DNA of 64,000 nucleotides from contig CANGZW010000001.1 in assembly GCA_947458405.1 (NCBI GenBank), positions 1 through 64,000 of the forward strand, written 5' to 3'. The notes under the pieces were generated by a model. It was not told the DNA's origin. It searched no databases and saw only the letters and a list, made by a program, of their open reading frames with translations. The position numbers and the translations under genes were made by a program. This stretch comes from Leptospiraceae bacterium (GTDB taxonomy: Bacteria; Spirochaetota; Leptospiria; Leptospirales; Leptospiraceae). Every line of letters starts with the position of its first letter. Position 1 is the first letter of the stretch. Shown here piece after piece: positions 34,413 to 43,683 of the stretch.

Positions 34413-34560
34413 TCACTTGCTTATTTACTTATTATAAACATGAGACATATTAAATTAATTGTCAACTTGCAAATAAAAAACCAAAAGCTGAAATAGAAGG
34501 TAAATAATCTTTCTCTCATATTTTTCATAATAAATTTTTTGAGAAAAAGTACCAATTCGA

Positions 34561-34589
34561 TTGACATTCGAATTTTAAAAATACAATAT
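34561..34589 (+). promoter_or_regulatory. Promoter placed for a leaderless SirB1-like mRNA
   Basis: TTGACA (34561-34566), a 17-bp spacer and CAATAT (34584-34589); the ATG at 34596 lies seven bases beyond. TACAAT at 34582-34587 is an alternative -10 with a 15-bp spacer. No Shine-Dalgarno sequence is present. Confidence 0.5.
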
Positions 34590-34595
34590 TCTCGT

Positions 34596-35498
34596 ATGAG
34601 TGACTGGAAAAAGTATCTAGGCGAAAGTATAAATACAAAGGAATTAGAAAAATTATTTTTTGAGTTGGATTTTTCTAATGAGCAGAATCTAGAATTAGTA
34701 ATAAACAAAATAGCAGAGCAAATTCCTTGGCAAACTTCTGTTTATGATGTAGTTGATGATTTAGAGAATACTGCTTTGCGGATCAATTCCAGAAGATACA
34801 TTCCTATCATACAAAAAGAAATAACTAATATTTATCTTTCCCAAGTTACAAAGAAGGGCTTTACGAACAATTATGATGATTTAGAAGGTGGGGTTTTCTT
34901 GTTATCACTCATGGGAGATACCACTGCCACTTATAAAGACTTCAAATCAAACTTAGATAAATTAGCCTTGAGAGTGGGAGAGCTCTTTGAGTTAAATAGA
35001 GCTATTCTAACAGATTCAGTTCGGCTACAGTTATTAGCCCGAGTCCTACACGAAGAAGAAGGATTTACAGGTAACCAAAACAATTATCACAATCCAGAAA
35101 ACTCCTTTTTAACCAGAGTGATGAAATATCGCCGAGGGATTCCAATTTCTCTATCTACCCTTTATATATTGGTTGGTAAAAGATTGAATTTACCTATATA
35201 CGGAATTAACCTTCCTATGCATTTTATGGTGTCCTATGAGGGAGAATCCTTTCAATCCTATTTAGATCCTTTTAATGGGGGAGTTCAAATCAGCAGAGAG
35301 ACTTGCGTTCGATTCTTAGAGGCAAATGGCTATAAGGATAGCTCCGATCATTTCAGAAAGACCAGCACTCTCACCATTTTAAAAAGAATGTACAATAATC
35401 TAATTCTGATTTATAGAAAATCAGGAGAAAACGAAAAAGAAGAAAACTTCTCCCAACAGCTTCGAATTTTAGAAAGAAAGAAAAACAATACCATTTGA
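34596..35498 (+). CDS. SirB1/transglutaminase-like family protein
   Basis: The ATG at 34596 gives 300 aa; the longer open frame from 34539 would begin upstream of the promoter. SirB1-type central region: LARVLHEEEGFTGNQNNYHNPENSFL, YRRGIPISLSTLYILVGKRL, YGINLPMHFMVSYE and YLDPFNGG. The conserved His/Asp of LPMHF and LDPF correspond to the transglutaminase-like fold, but the catalytic Cys is replaced (IPISLSTLY), as in most of this family. A short TPR-like tail follows (TLTILKRMYNNLILIYRKSGE). Function is not established. It lies just before the heat-shock operon. Confidence 0.8.
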   Translation: MSDWKKYLGESINTKELEKLFFELDFSNEQNLELVINKIAEQIPWQTSVYDVVDDLENTALRINSRRYIPIIQKEITNIYLSQVTKKGFTNNYDDLEGGVFLLSLMGDTTATYKDFKSNLDKLALRVGELFELNRAILTDSVRLQLLARVLHEEEGFTGNQNNYHNPENSFLTRVMKYRRGIPISLSTLYILVGKRLNLPIYGINLPMHFMVSYEGESFQSYLDPFNGGVQISRETCVRFLEANGYKDSSDHFRKTSTLTILKRMYNNLILIYRKSGENEKEENFSQQLRILERKKNNTI

Positions 35499-35503
35499 TC
35501 TAT

Positions 35504-35529
35504 GAATTGCTTTCTCTTGAAAGCAATTC
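35504..35529 (+). terminator. Perfect 11-bp hairpin between the SirB1-like gene and hrcA
   Basis: GAATTGCTTTC (35504-35514) and GAAAGCAATTC (35519-35529) pair perfectly around a TCTT loop, five bases after the SirB1-like stop. No T run follows, so a terminator role is plausible but not certain. Confidence 0.45.
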
Positions 35530-35577
35530 CCAACCTAAAATAAATATTCCAACCAAATTATTCCTTTTTTTTCTATG

Positions 35578-35606
35578 TTGACGAAAAAATAGGGGGGAAA
35601 TAAACT
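35578..35606 (+). promoter_or_regulatory. Heat-shock operon promoter
   Basis: TTGACG (35578-35583), 17-bp spacer, TAAACT (35601-35606). Transcription would begin about 35613, placing the CIRCE element at the very start of the mRNA. Confidence 0.55.
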
Positions 35607-35617
35607 TTTCTTATAAA

Positions 35618-35644
35618 TTAGCACTCTAATAGTTAGAGTGCTAA
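35618..35644 (+). promoter_or_regulatory. CIRCE operator (HrcA binding site)
   Basis: TTAGCACTC (35618-35626), nine bases, GAGTGCTAA (35636-35644): a perfect match to the CIRCE consensus arms and spacing. It lies between the promoter and hrcA, so HrcA represses its own operon and releases it on heat stress. Confidence 0.97.
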
Positions 35645-35658
35645 AACTCATGAGGAAG

Positions 35659-36693
35659 GCTATGGATCTATCACCAAGACACAGATTGATATTAAAAGTA
35701 TTAATCGATGATTTTGTTACGGGAAATAGACCTGTGGGATCAAAAACCCTTTCTGAGAAGTATGAATTAGGAGTTTCCCCGGCTACCATTCGCAATGTAT
35801 TCAGGGATTTAGAAGAGGCTGGATTGATAAATTCCAAGCACCATTCCGGAGGCAGAGTTCCTACCGAGATGGGCTATCGAATATACGTGGATAATCTAGT
35901 CGTTCTTTATGAGTTAACCTTAAGAGAAAAACAAAGAATACAAGAGGAATATTTAAAAAACCAACTCAGATTAGAGCAGATATTGATGGCAACCTGTAGG
36001 GTTTTATCCTTGATTTCTAGTAGTGCAGGGGTGGTGATTTCTCCGAAGAAAAACTTCGATTCCCTAAAGCATATTGAGCTGATTCATGTAAGCGGGGATG
36101 AGGTCTTGATGATCATAGTTACCCGCTCCGGAATGGTAATCAATCGGAACCTGTTTCTAGATGGGAACATAAGTCAGGAGTCTTTGTATCAAATTTCAAA
36201 GTATCTAAATGCTAATCTCAAGGGGCAGGAGTTAGAAGATATTCATAATTTATTAGGTGGACTAAAAGAGAAGAAAGATGGACCCGAAGACTTTTTAAGA
36301 ATAGTAAGTACTATTCAAACTGGATTTGAAATAGATGCAAATACAGAGAGTGATATATATGTTGATGGCTTACAAAATTTAGTTAATAACTTAAAAGGGG
36401 AAGAAACAGAAAAGTTGGAAAGTATTCTAAGTCTTTTAGAAGATAAAAAAGCGTTACGAGAAATTTTTAGTAAATACGTCAATACAGATGGTGTTTTAAC
36501 CTATATAGGTGAAAGAGATAGTGATATCATGAGTGGTATGAGTATAATAGCAACAAATTATAAACTTGGAGAGAAGAGAATTGGCTCTATGGGAATTTTA
36601 GGACCGCAGAGAATGAATTACAACAAGGCTCTTCCATTAGTAGAGTTCACATCGAAATTAGTTTCGGAAATGATAACTAGAATAAGTAAATAG
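35659..36693 (+). CDS. hrcA: Heat-inducible transcription repressor HrcA
   Basis: The ATG at 35659 gives 344 aa starting MDLSPRHRLILKVLIDDF, with GAGGAAGG just upstream; earlier frames at 35638/35650 would overlap CIRCE. The N-terminal winged helix has NRPVGSKTLSEKYELGVSPATIRNVFRDLEEAGLI; the central HrcA domain ends with SGMSIIATNYKLGEKRIGSMGILGPQRMNYNKAL, the typical HrcA C-terminal signature. Represses hrcA-grpE-dnaK(-dnaJ) through the CIRCE element 15 bases upstream, with activity usually dependent on GroEL. First gene of the operon, 12 bases before grpE. Confidence 0.97.
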   Translation, partial: AMDLSPRHRLILKVLIDDFVTGNRPVGSKTLSEKYELGVSPATIRNVFRDLEEAGLINSKHHSGGRVPTEMGYRIYVDNLVVLYELTLREKQRIQEEYLKNQLRLEQILMATCRVLSLISSSAGVVISPKKNFDSLKHIELIHVSGDEVLMIIVTRSGMVINRNLFLDGNISQESLYQISKYLNANLKGQELEDIHNLLGGLKEKKDGPEDFLRIVSTIQTGFEIDANTESDIYVDGLQNLVNNLKGEETEKLESILSLLEDKKALREIFSKYVNTDGVLTYIGERDSDIMSGMSIIATNYKLGEKRIGSMGILGPQRMNYNKALPLVEFTSKLVSEMITRISK

Positions 36694-36705
36694 AAAGGAG
36701 GGTAA

Positions 36706-37332
36706 ATGTCAGAGCAAGAAAATACAGTTACAGAAAAAACAGTAAGTGGGGACTCGGAAGTAAATCAAACAAATGCAACTATCGAATCCAAAAATACTGA
36801 ATCATCTGTTGGAGATAGTGGAATTGATTCTTCGGAAGAAGCATCAAAAATTGCAAACTTAGAGGAAGAGATTAACAAATTGAAAATTGAAAACTCCTCC
36901 TTGAAAGATTCCTGGTTACGGGAGAGAGCTGAGTTTCAAAATTTCAAGAGAAGAACAGCCAATGAATATTTAAGTATAAAAAGAGAGGCATTAAAATCTT
37001 TTATAATTAAAATTATTAATCCATTGGATAATCTTGAAAGAGTTGGAACAGGAATTAGCATAAATGAAGAGCTAAAGCCTTTTATTGATGGAATAAATAT
37101 GATTAAAAACGAGTTTTATTCTGTATTACAAAAGGAAAATGTTCAAAAGATAGATGTTGTAAATAAACCATTTGATCCAATGTTTATGGAAGCTATTGCT
37201 TCTGAGGAATCAGAAAAGTATCAGGAAGAGACGGTTATAGAAGTATATCAGACCGGATATGAATTTGTTGAAAATAATGAGCGAATTACTTTACGCCCTG
37301 CACGGGTTAGAGTCGGTCGCCCTAAATTTTAA
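36706..37332 (+). CDS. grpE: Nucleotide exchange factor GrpE
   Basis: 208 aa with a strong AAAGGAGGG before the ATG. The first ~50 residues are Ser/Thr/Glu-rich and likely disordered, then a long coiled coil (IANLEEEINKLKIENSSLKDSWLRERAEFQNFKRR) and the beta-wing head. The C-terminal GrpE signature is FVENNERITLRPARVRVG. It releases ADP from DnaK. Lies between hrcA and dnaK. Confidence 0.96.
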   Translation: MSEQENTVTEKTVSGDSEVNQTNATIESKNTESSVGDSGIDSSEEASKIANLEEEINKLKIENSSLKDSWLRERAEFQNFKRRTANEYLSIKREALKSFIIKIINPLDNLERVGTGISINEELKPFIDGINMIKNEFYSVLQKENVQKIDVVNKPFDPMFMEAIASEESEKYQEETVIEVYQTGYEFVENNERITLRPARVRVGRPKF

Positions 37333-37362
37333 TATATAGAGAATTAAAGAGGAGAAAGAAAA

Positions 37363-39273
37363 ATGTCTAAAGAAAAAATAATAGGTATAGATTTAGGAAC
37401 CACAAACTCATGTGTTGCGGTTATGGAAGGTGGGGATTTTGTTGTAATACAAAATTCAGAGGGTGCAAGAACAACTCCTTCAATTGTAGCATTTACCCAA
37501 AAAGGGGAAACATTAGTAGGTCAGTTCGCAAAAAATCAAGCTATCACTAACGCAGTAAATACAGTAAGATCTGCAAAAAGATTTATCGGTAGAAGATTTA
37601 ATGAGACTGCAGATGAAATACATAAAGTATCTTACAAAATCGTGCGTTCTGGAAATGATGGAGTAAAAATTGAAACCAGTGCTGGAGAAATGTCTCCACA
37701 AGAAATTTCTGCAAAAGTCTTACAAAAGATGAAACAAACTGCAGAAGATTATCTTGGTACTACAGTTAAAAAAGCTGTTGTTACAGTTCCTGCTTATTTT
37801 AATGATGAACAACGTCAGGCGACCAAAGATGCCGGGAGAATTGCTGGTTTAGAAGTAGAAAGAATCATTAATGAACCGACAGCCGCAGCTTTAGCGTATG
37901 GTTTTGATAAGAAAAAGCAAAATTGTAAAATTGCAGTGTATGACCTCGGTGGTGGAACATTCGATATATCAATTCTTGAACTGGGTGATGGTGTATTTGA
38001 AGTAAAAGCTACTAATGGTGATACACATTTGGGTGGTGATGACTTTGACCAAGTAATTATGGATTGGCTTGTTGAAGAATTCAGAAAACAAACAGGAATT
38101 GATATTTCTAAAGATAAAAATACTGTTCAACGATTAAAAGAAGCTGGAGAGAAAGCAAAAATAGAACTATCTGGAACACAATCTACTCAAATAAACCTTC
38201 CCTTTATTACAGCAGATGCTTCTGGTCCAAAGCACTTAGATATGACTTTAACTAGAGCTAAGTTTGATCAATTGACAAAGTCTTTAGTGGAAAAAACTAG
38301 AAACCCTTGTATGAATTGTATTCGAGATGCAGGACTTAGCGCAAAAGAAATCGATGAAGTAATCCTAGTCGGTGGTTCAACTAGAATTCCTGCTGTTCAG
38401 GACTTAGTAAGAGAACTATTCGGAAAAGAGCCAAATAAGTCTGTAAATCCAGATGAAGTAGTTGCCGCAGGTGCTGCTATTCAGGGTGGAGTATTGGCAG
38501 GCGAAGTTACAGATGTTCTATTATTAGATGTAACACCTCTCTCGCTTGGAATTGAAACATTGGGTGGAGTTATGACAAAGTTAATTGATCGTAATACTAC
38601 AATCCCAACCAGAAAATCTCAAGTGTTTAGTACCGCTGCGGACAGCCAAACAGCTGTTAGTGTTCACGTACTACAGGGAGAAAGAGAATTAGCTAGAGAT
38701 AACAGAACTCTCGGAAGATTTGACTTAGTTGGAATCCCATCTGCTCCTAAGGGCGTACCACAAATTGAAGTAACTTTTGATATTGATGCCAATGGAATTG
38801 TTCACGTATCAGCTCGAGATCTAGGAACTGGTAAAGAGCAAAAAATACGTATTGAATCCGCATCTGGTTTATCAGAAGAAGAAATTCAAAAAATGGTAAA
38901 AGAAGCTGAAGTGAATGCCGCGGCTGATAAAAAAGCACGTGAATTGGTAGAAGAAAAAAATGAGTTAGAAGGTTTAACTTATACTCTAGAAAAAACAATT
39001 CAAGAGGCACAAGATAAACTTCCAGCTAACGAAAAACAACTTGCTGAGGATGAAATTAAACGAGCACGCGAAGCTGTAGGTAGTGATGATATCAACAGAA
39101 TTCGTTCGTCAAAGGAATCCCTTCAGCAATTTGTCCAAAAATTAGGTGCTTCTATGGGTGGTAATCCCGGTGCTGGCCCTGATGTAGACCCACAGCAAAA
39201 CAATTCCACTCCAAAGGATGATGGAAAGGTTGTTGATGCGGACTATACTGTAGTGGATGATGATAAAAAATAA
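37363..39273 (+). CDS. dnaK: Chaperone protein DnaK (Hsp70)
   Basis: 636 aa. ATPase domain signatures are all present: [36 protein letters not shown] and [21 protein letters not shown]. The interdomain linker is [19 protein letters not shown]; the substrate domain has [19 protein letters not shown] and ends in an acidic [11 protein letters not shown] tail, near the usual DnaK EEVKDD ending. Strong ribosome site GAGGAGAAAG. Works with GrpE and DnaJ on either side. Two strong hairpins follow before dnaJ. Confidence 0.98.
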   Translation: MSKEKIIGIDLGTTNSCVAVMEGGDFVVIQNSEGARTTPSIVAFTQKGETLVGQFAKNQAITNAVNTVRSAKRFIGRRFNETADEIHKVSYKIVRSGNDGVKIETSAGEMSPQEISAKVLQKMKQTAEDYLGTTVKKAVVTVPAYFNDEQRQATKDAGRIAGLEVERIINEPTAAALAYGFDKKKQNCKIAVYDLGGGTFDISILELGDGVFEVKATNGDTHLGGDDFDQVIMDWLVEEFRKQTGIDISKDKNTVQRLKEAGEKAKIELSGTQSTQINLPFITADASGPKHLDMTLTRAKFDQLTKSLVEKTRNPCMNCIRDAGLSAKEIDEVILVGGSTRIPAVQDLVRELFGKEPNKSVNPDEVVAAGAAIQGGVLAGEVTDVLLLDVTPLSLGIETLGGVMTKLIDRNTTIPTRKSQVFSTAADSQTAVSVHVLQGERELARDNRTLGRFDLVGIPSAPKGVPQIEVTFDIDANGIVHVSARDLGTGKEQKIRIESASGLSEEEIQKMVKEAEVNAAADKKARELVEEKNELEGLTYTLEKTIQEAQDKLPANEKQLAEDEIKRAREAVGSDDINRIRSSKESLQQFVQKLGASMGGNPGAGPDVDPQQNNSTPKDDGKVVDADYTVVDDDKK

Positions 39274-39294
39274 CACTATCATCTAAAAAGATTA

Positions 39295-39326
39295 TGAGAT
39301 TTTAGAAATATATTTCTAGGTCTCAT
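39295..39326 (+). repeat. First hairpin after dnaK
   Basis: TGAGATTTTAGAAA pairs with TTTCTAGGTCTCA (13 pairs including two G-U, one bulge, TATA loop), 21 bases past the dnaK stop. Could be part of a tandem terminator or an mRNA stabiliser. Confidence 0.45.
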
Positions 39327-39332
39327 TAAACC

Positions 39333-39391
39333 TCTAGACTTATAAAATTACTTTTAAATAAATAATTTTATAAGTCTAGATGCATTTTTTT
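39333..39391 (+). terminator. Perfect 18-bp hairpin with T tract between dnaK and dnaJ
   Basis: The arms 39333-39350 and 39363-39380 are perfectly complementary over 18 bp (outer part TCTAGACTTATA) with a 12-nt loop; TGCA then T7 follows to about 39391. It has the form of an intrinsic terminator and would reduce dnaJ expression relative to dnaK. Confidence 0.65.
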
Positions 39392-39438
39392 ATATTAACT
39401 CGTTATAAAAATAATTTATAAATAGAAAGTAGGGATTT

Positions 39439-40548
39439 ATGAGCGAACAAAGCTATTATGAAATATTGGGTGTTTCGAAAACAGCCAATGATGATGAAAT
39501 CAAAAAAGCATATCGCCAACTTGCCATTAAGTATCACCCTGATAAAAATAAGGGAAATAAAGAAGCTGAAGAAAAGTTTAAAGAAGCTACCGAAGCTTAT
39601 GAAGTGCTAAAGGATCCCTCCAAACGCAGAGCTTATGATCAATTTGGAAAAGCAGGTGTAAATGCAGGTGGGGGAGGTTCGCAATACGGACAGACTGTTT
39701 ATACAGATTTTTCAGAGATATTTGGAGATTTCGGAGGTGGAATTTTTGAAAGTTTCTTTGGAGGTCGCAGTGGTGGAAACCGTAATGGTCCAAGAAAAGG
39801 GAATGATCTCAAATATAATCTAGATATTACACTAGAGGATGCCGCAATGGGAAGAGAATCCAAAGTGGATATTCCTCGGGCAGAAACATGTGTTGATTGT
39901 AATGGAAGTGGAGCTCAAAAGGGAAGTTCTCCTGTAAAATGTCCAGATTGTGCAGGAACAGGACAGGTTCGTCATACACAAGGATTTTTTTCTGTTACTT
40001 CAACCTGTAGTAGATGCAGTGGTCGTGGTGCAGTTATCTCTAACCCTTGTAAAACATGTGCCGGACAGGGGTTGGTTGAAAAGAGAAGAACGATATATAT
40101 AAAAATACCTCCTGGAGTTGAATCTGGTAGTCGTATAAAAATCACTGGAGAGGGAGAAGCTGGACCAAATGGCGGACCTCATGGTGATCTTTATGTTGTA
40201 ACACATATTAAAAAACACCAGATATTTGAAAGACAAGGTAATGATCTTATTATCAGTAAGACAATTCCATTTACAATGGCAATCTTAGGTGGAGAAATCG
40301 AAGTTCCAACAATTGAGGGAAAAAGTATTTCCATGAGAATACCGGAAGGTACTGAATCTGGGCAAGTTTTTCGTTTAAAGGGAAATGGAATACCTTATCT
40401 CGGCTCCTATGGAAAAGGGGATCAGCATGTTATCATAAAACTTGAAATTCCCAAAAAAATCACTAAAAAACAAAAAGAATTACTTGAGGAGTTTGTAAAA
40501 GAATCAGGTGAATCTGGTGGATTTTTTAAAGGTAAGATATTTAAGTAA
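39439..40548 (+). CDS. dnaJ: Chaperone protein DnaJ
   Basis: 369 aa with every DnaJ block: J-domain ([29 protein letters not shown] with HPD), Gly/Phe-rich region (~75-125), the zinc-binding CxxCxGxG repeats ([32 protein letters not shown]) and the C-terminal substrate domain. Co-chaperone of DnaK. AGTAGGG precedes the ATG. It is separated from dnaK by two hairpins, so it may have partly independent expression. Confidence 0.97.
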   Translation: MSEQSYYEILGVSKTANDDEIKKAYRQLAIKYHPDKNKGNKEAEEKFKEATEAYEVLKDPSKRRAYDQFGKAGVNAGGGGSQYGQTVYTDFSEIFGDFGGGIFESFFGGRSGGNRNGPRKGNDLKYNLDITLEDAAMGRESKVDIPRAETCVDCNGSGAQKGSSPVKCPDCAGTGQVRHTQGFFSVTSTCSRCSGRGAVISNPCKTCAGQGLVEKRRTIYIKIPPGVESGSRIKITGEGEAGPNGGPHGDLYVVTHIKKHQIFERQGNDLIISKTIPFTMAILGGEIEVPTIEGKSISMRIPEGTESGQVFRLKGNGIPYLGSYGKGDQHVIIKLEIPKKITKKQKELLEEFVKESGESGGFFKGKIFK

Positions 40549-40582
40549 TGTTCAATAAAAAATTAATAAAAGGGAAACCCAA

Positions 40583-41542
40583 ATGGGAGAAAAGATAAAT
40601 CTAGGTATAATAGGCGTGGGCCACATGGGTCAGTATCACGTGAATGTTGCAAGACAACTTTCAGAAGCTAAACTAGTAGGGATATATGACGCGGATCCTG
40701 AAAGAGGCAAAGTAATTGCTGAAAAATATGAAACTAGGTTTTTTCATGGGATTAATGATTTATTAAAAGAAGTAGATGCGGTTGTTATAGCGGCCCCTAC
40801 CTTTTTACATCATCAAATTTCTAAAGAAGCATTACAGGCAGGTAAACATGTTTTGGTGGAAAAGCCAATAGCTGAAAGTGTAGAGCAAGCGAAAGAGTTA
40901 GTATCACTTAGTCAAAAAAATAATTTAATACTACAAGTAGGTCATGTTGAAAGATTTAATGGTGCAATACTTGAACTGGGAAAGATTGTAGAATCTCCTA
41001 TGTTAGTTGAATCAAGACGATTAGCTCCCTTTAATACCAGAATTCGGGATGTAGGTGTAGTGCTAGATATGATGATTCATGATATAGATATAGTATTAAA
41101 CCTAGTTAAATCTGACGTAATTGGATTGAGTGCAATGGGTGCGAAAATTGTATCTAATCATGAAGATATTGCATCTGTAATACTTAAGTTTAAAAATGGT
41201 TGTATTGCTTCTATAAACGCATCAAGAAATACTCAATCTAAAATTAGAACCCTCAATATTACAGATAAAAATGCTTACATACAGTTAGATTTCACTGATC
41301 AAGAGATAGAGTTACATAGACAGGCAACTTCTAATACTCAAATGTCTTCAAATGAAATAAGATATAGGCAAGAATCAATTGTAGAGAAAATTTTTGTTCA
41401 TAAAGATAATCCATTAAAACAAGAGCATGAACATTTTATAAATTGTATCTTAGGAAAAGCCCAACCTCATGTAGAAGGAGAAACTGATATAAAAACTCTC
41501 GAAATAGCGCACACAATTTTAGAGCAAATATCTAAGGGTTGA
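40583..41542 (+). CDS. Gfo/Idh/MocA family NAD(P)-dependent oxidoreductase
   Basis: 319 aa. Rossmann motif LGIIGVGHMGQYHVNVARQL (GxGxxG) at the N-terminus and the family signature VLVEKPIAESVEQAKELV with the EKP lysine. The C-terminal beta-sheet domain has MIHDIDIVLNLV (catalytic His/Asp region) and MGAKIVSNHEDIASVILKFKNG. Oxidises or reduces sugars or related polyols; substrate unknown. Often linked to polysaccharide or UDP-GlcNAc pathways. Follows dnaJ by 34 bases with AAAGGG ribosome site; YqgE follows after one base. Confidence 0.9.
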   Translation: MGEKINLGIIGVGHMGQYHVNVARQLSEAKLVGIYDADPERGKVIAEKYETRFFHGINDLLKEVDAVVIAAPTFLHHQISKEALQAGKHVLVEKPIAESVEQAKELVSLSQKNNLILQVGHVERFNGAILELGKIVESPMLVESRRLAPFNTRIRDVGVVLDMMIHDIDIVLNLVKSDVIGLSAMGAKIVSNHEDIASVILKFKNGCIASINASRNTQSKIRTLNITDKNAYIQLDFTDQEIELHRQATSNTQMSSNEIRYRQESIVEKIFVHKDNPLKQEHEHFINCILGKAQPHVEGETDIKTLEIAHTILEQISKG

Positions 41543-41543
41543 T

Positions 41544-42104
41544 ATGAGCTCTGAAAATACTTCTAGCAGAGGGCAGATTCTAATTTCAAATTCTACAATT
41601 ATATCAGATGAGTTTAATAAAACTGTAGTTTTTATGGTTGAGCATGATACCTCGGGAGCCTTTGGTTTAGTTATAAATAAAAAATCAGATTATTCCCTCA
41701 GTGAAGTAGTTATAGGTCTACCTGAAAATATTTCCCAGAATATTCCAATGTATTGGGGAGGACCCGTAGATCATGGTTTTATAAGTATATTACATAATGA
41801 TAATAGTTTTAAAGACCCCGGATTACTTGTAATACCCGGTGTATATTTAAGTAGAAGTTATGAATTGTTAGTTTCATTATTACAAACAGATAAGGTTCAA
41901 TATAAAGTTTTTCATGGTTATTCAGGCTGGGGATCAGGTCAATTAGAAGGTGAATTTGAAAGAAAGTCTTGGGTTTTACATAAGGTGAATGACAGGTTTA
42001 TTTTGGATAAGGACGAAGAAGAAGCCTGGAGAGATGCATTAAAGAGTAAAGGAGGAATTTACAAATATTTTGCGGATCATACTAAGGATCCACTTCTAAA
42101 CTAA
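41544..42104 (+). CDS. YqgE/AlgH family protein
   Basis: 186 aa matching the UPF0301 family: GQILISNSTIISDEFNKTVVFMVEHDTSGAFGLVINK at the N-terminus, IPMYWGGPVDHGFISILH in the middle and FHGYSGWGSGQLEGEFERKSW. The family function is poorly known (AlgH was linked to alginate regulation). Starts one base after the oxidoreductase stop, so the pair is coupled. Converges on the tRNA pair six bases downstream. Confidence 0.93.
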   Translation: MSSENTSSRGQILISNSTIISDEFNKTVVFMVEHDTSGAFGLVINKKSDYSLSEVVIGLPENISQNIPMYWGGPVDHGFISILHNDNSFKDPGLLVIPGVYLSRSYELLVSLLQTDKVQYKVFHGYSGWGSGQLEGEFERKSWVLHKVNDRFILDKDEEEAWRDALKSKGGIYKYFADHTKDPLLN

Positions 42105-42110
42105 TAGGGA

Positions 42111-42194
42111 TTGGGCAGGGGAGGATTTGAACCTCCGAAGGCGAAGCCGGCAGATTTACAGTCTGATCTCGTTGACCACTTGAGTACCTACCCA
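42111..42194 (-). tRNA. tRNA-Tyr (anticodon GTA)
   Basis: Minus strand. Acceptor 5' TGGGTAG pairs with 3' CTGCCCA plus discriminator A; the anticodon arm reads AGACT-GTA-AATCTG; a long variable arm (class II, as for bacterial tRNA-Tyr) and a TTCGAATCC T-loop follow. 84 nt; CCA is not encoded. Confidence 0.95.
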
Positions 42195-42202
42195 GTAAGT
42201 AC

Positions 42203-42274
42203 AGCTGCCTAAGGGACTTGAACCCCCAACCGGCTGATTACAAATCAGCTGCTCTACCATTGAGCTAAGGCAGC
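42203..42274 (-). tRNA. tRNA-Thr (anticodon TGT)
   Basis: Minus strand. Acceptor GCTGCCT pairs with AGGCAGC; D-loop AGCTCAATGGTAGAGC; anticodon arm CTGATT-TGT-AATCAG; T-arm GGGGGTTCAAGTCCC. 72 nt, CCA not encoded. Eight bases upstream of tRNA-Tyr in the same transcript, the Thr-Tyr order seen beside tuf genes in many bacteria; no tuf gene is seen here. Confidence 0.95.
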
Positions 42275-42284
42275 AATTGTTAAC

Positions 42285-42313
42285 CATAATTCAATTACTA
42301 ATATAGAAGTCAA
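42285..42313 (-). promoter_or_regulatory. Promoter of the tRNA-Thr/tRNA-Tyr transcript
   Basis: On the minus strand TTGACT (42313-42308), a 17-bp spacer and ATTATG (42290-42285), ten bases before the tRNA-Thr 5' end. Position and spacing support it. Confidence 0.6.
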
Positions 42314-42404
42314 ATAAAATCCATGGAAGAATCTTTGAATTTTTATCTTATAATCTGAGTTTTTATGGATTTTTTTTGGGCAAAAAATAATCTCATTATC
42401 AGAT

Positions 42405-42788
42405 ATGAACTTGTATATTATTAATATTGGAATGACCATTTCTATCATTTGTTTTTACTTGGGGTATTCACAAAGAATTAGAAATAATAAACTACATCGA
42501 ATTATAAATACAATTGGAATAAGTTCCAATTTGATAGCGGCTATCTTTTTGTTAACCGGTAAATACTTATTAGGTGGTATAGAAACTATGGGTATTGTTC
42601 CAATTGTTCCGGATTGGGCTGTACATGTGCATAGGTTCTTTGCGGCTATTAGTTTGGTGTTAATGTTAACAATGGGATTTACTGGTTATAAACGTAAAAT
42701 AGAAATTCATAAAAAATTATATCTTATATTTTTAATATTATATTCAATTATATATATTTCAGGATTATTAATTTTTCAAAATGCATAA
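42405..42788 (+). CDS. Four-helix integral membrane protein (DUF420-like)
   Basis: 127 aa with four membrane helices. Histidines sit at helix edges ([37 protein letters not shown]), a layout reminiscent of DUF420/cytochrome-associated membrane proteins that could bind haem or copper. Family assignment is tentative. No Shine-Dalgarno sequence. The transketolase gene begins 14 bases after its stop. Confidence 0.6.
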   Translation: MNLYIINIGMTISIICFYLGYSQRIRNNKLHRIINTIGISSNLIAAIFLLTGKYLLGGIETMGIVPIVPDWAVHVHRFFAAISLVLMLTMGFTGYKRKIEIHKKLYLIFLILYSIIYISGLLIFQNA

Positions 42789-42802
42789 ACTTTGGAGTTA
42801 AA

Positions 42803-43618
42803 ATGAAAATTGAGGAACTAAAAGAAAAAGCGAAACAAATTCGTATAGAAGTTATTAAAATGGTAAATGCCGCCAATTCGGGACATCCGGGAGGACCTCT
42901 TGGTTTGGCTGATATATATGCGGCTTTGTATTTTCAGATTCTTAATCATGATCCTAAAAATCCTGAAAAAGTAGATCGGGATAGACTTATACTCTCTAAT
43001 GGACATGTCTGTGCAGTTCGTTATGCGTCAATGGCATTATCAGGATACTTTGAAGTTTCTGAATTGGCAACTTTTAGAAGATTAGGTAGTAGATTACAGG
43101 GACATCCTTCTACGAGATATTTGAGTGGAATTGAGAGTTCATCTGGCTCTTTAGGACAGGGATTGTCGATAGCTGTTGGATTGTCTTTAGGGGCAAAACA
43201 CCAAAAACAGTCTCACAAAATTTATGCATGTATTTCAGATGGAGAATGTGGTGAAGGTATGACATGGGAAGCCGCTCAGTCTGCTGTACATTATAAACTT
43301 GATAATTTAATAGCATTTATGGATAGAAATTTTATTCAAATAGACGGTAATACAGAACAAATTATGAGGCTTGAACCACTTGGTGAAAAATTCAGAACAT
43401 TTGGTTGGAATGTAATTGAAGAAGATGGTCATAATATGGAAGGTATAATTAAGGCATTTGAAAATGCTAAGAAGAATACTGGAAGTCCTACCTTAATTGT
43501 ATTTCGTACTACATTAGGCAAGGGAGTATCTTTCATGGAAAATAAACCTGAATGGCATGGATCTCCTCCAAACAAAGAACAAGCTGAGAAGGCAATTGCT
43601 GAGCTTATAGCTGGATAA
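42803..43618 (+). CDS. tktN: Transketolase, N-terminal (TPP-pyrophosphate-binding) subunit
   Basis: 271 aa, half of a normal transketolase (~620-660 aa). It has [61 protein letters not shown], the TPP-binding [21 protein letters not shown] and [13 protein letters not shown]. This is the layout of split transketolases whose second subunit (Pyr domain plus C-terminal domain) is a separate gene; none follows here. With its partner it moves two-carbon units in the pentose phosphate pathway. GGAG precedes the ATG. Confidence 0.93.
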   Translation: MKIEELKEKAKQIRIEVIKMVNAANSGHPGGPLGLADIYAALYFQILNHDPKNPEKVDRDRLILSNGHVCAVRYASMALSGYFEVSELATFRRLGSRLQGHPSTRYLSGIESSSGSLGQGLSIAVGLSLGAKHQKQSHKIYACISDGECGEGMTWEAAQSAVHYKLDNLIAFMDRNFIQIDGNTEQIMRLEPLGEKFRTFGWNVIEEDGHNMEGIIKAFENAKKNTGSPTLIVFRTTLGKGVSFMENKPEWHGSPPNKEQAEKAIAELIAG

Positions 43619-43645
43619 AAAGAGTCCCGGGCTATTCACCCGGGA
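43616..43645 (-). terminator. GC-rich terminator of the aldo/keto reductase gene
   Basis: TCCCGGG (43625-43631) and CCCGGGA (43639-43645) form a perfect 7-bp GC-rich stem with a 7-nt loop. On the minus strand it is followed by CTCTTTTT, so it terminates the leftward gene; on the plus strand no T run follows. It contrasts with the AT-rich hairpins elsewhere. Confidence 0.7.
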
Positions 43646-43683
43646 AAGAAAGATTAGAAAGTTAGGCTGTAAAAATGACGTTT

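Noticed and set aside
35638-35658. Earlier hrcA starts at 35638 or 35650
   Set aside because: They overlap or touch the CIRCE element and lack a spaced ribosome site, while 35659 has GAGGAAGG and the family-typical N-terminus.
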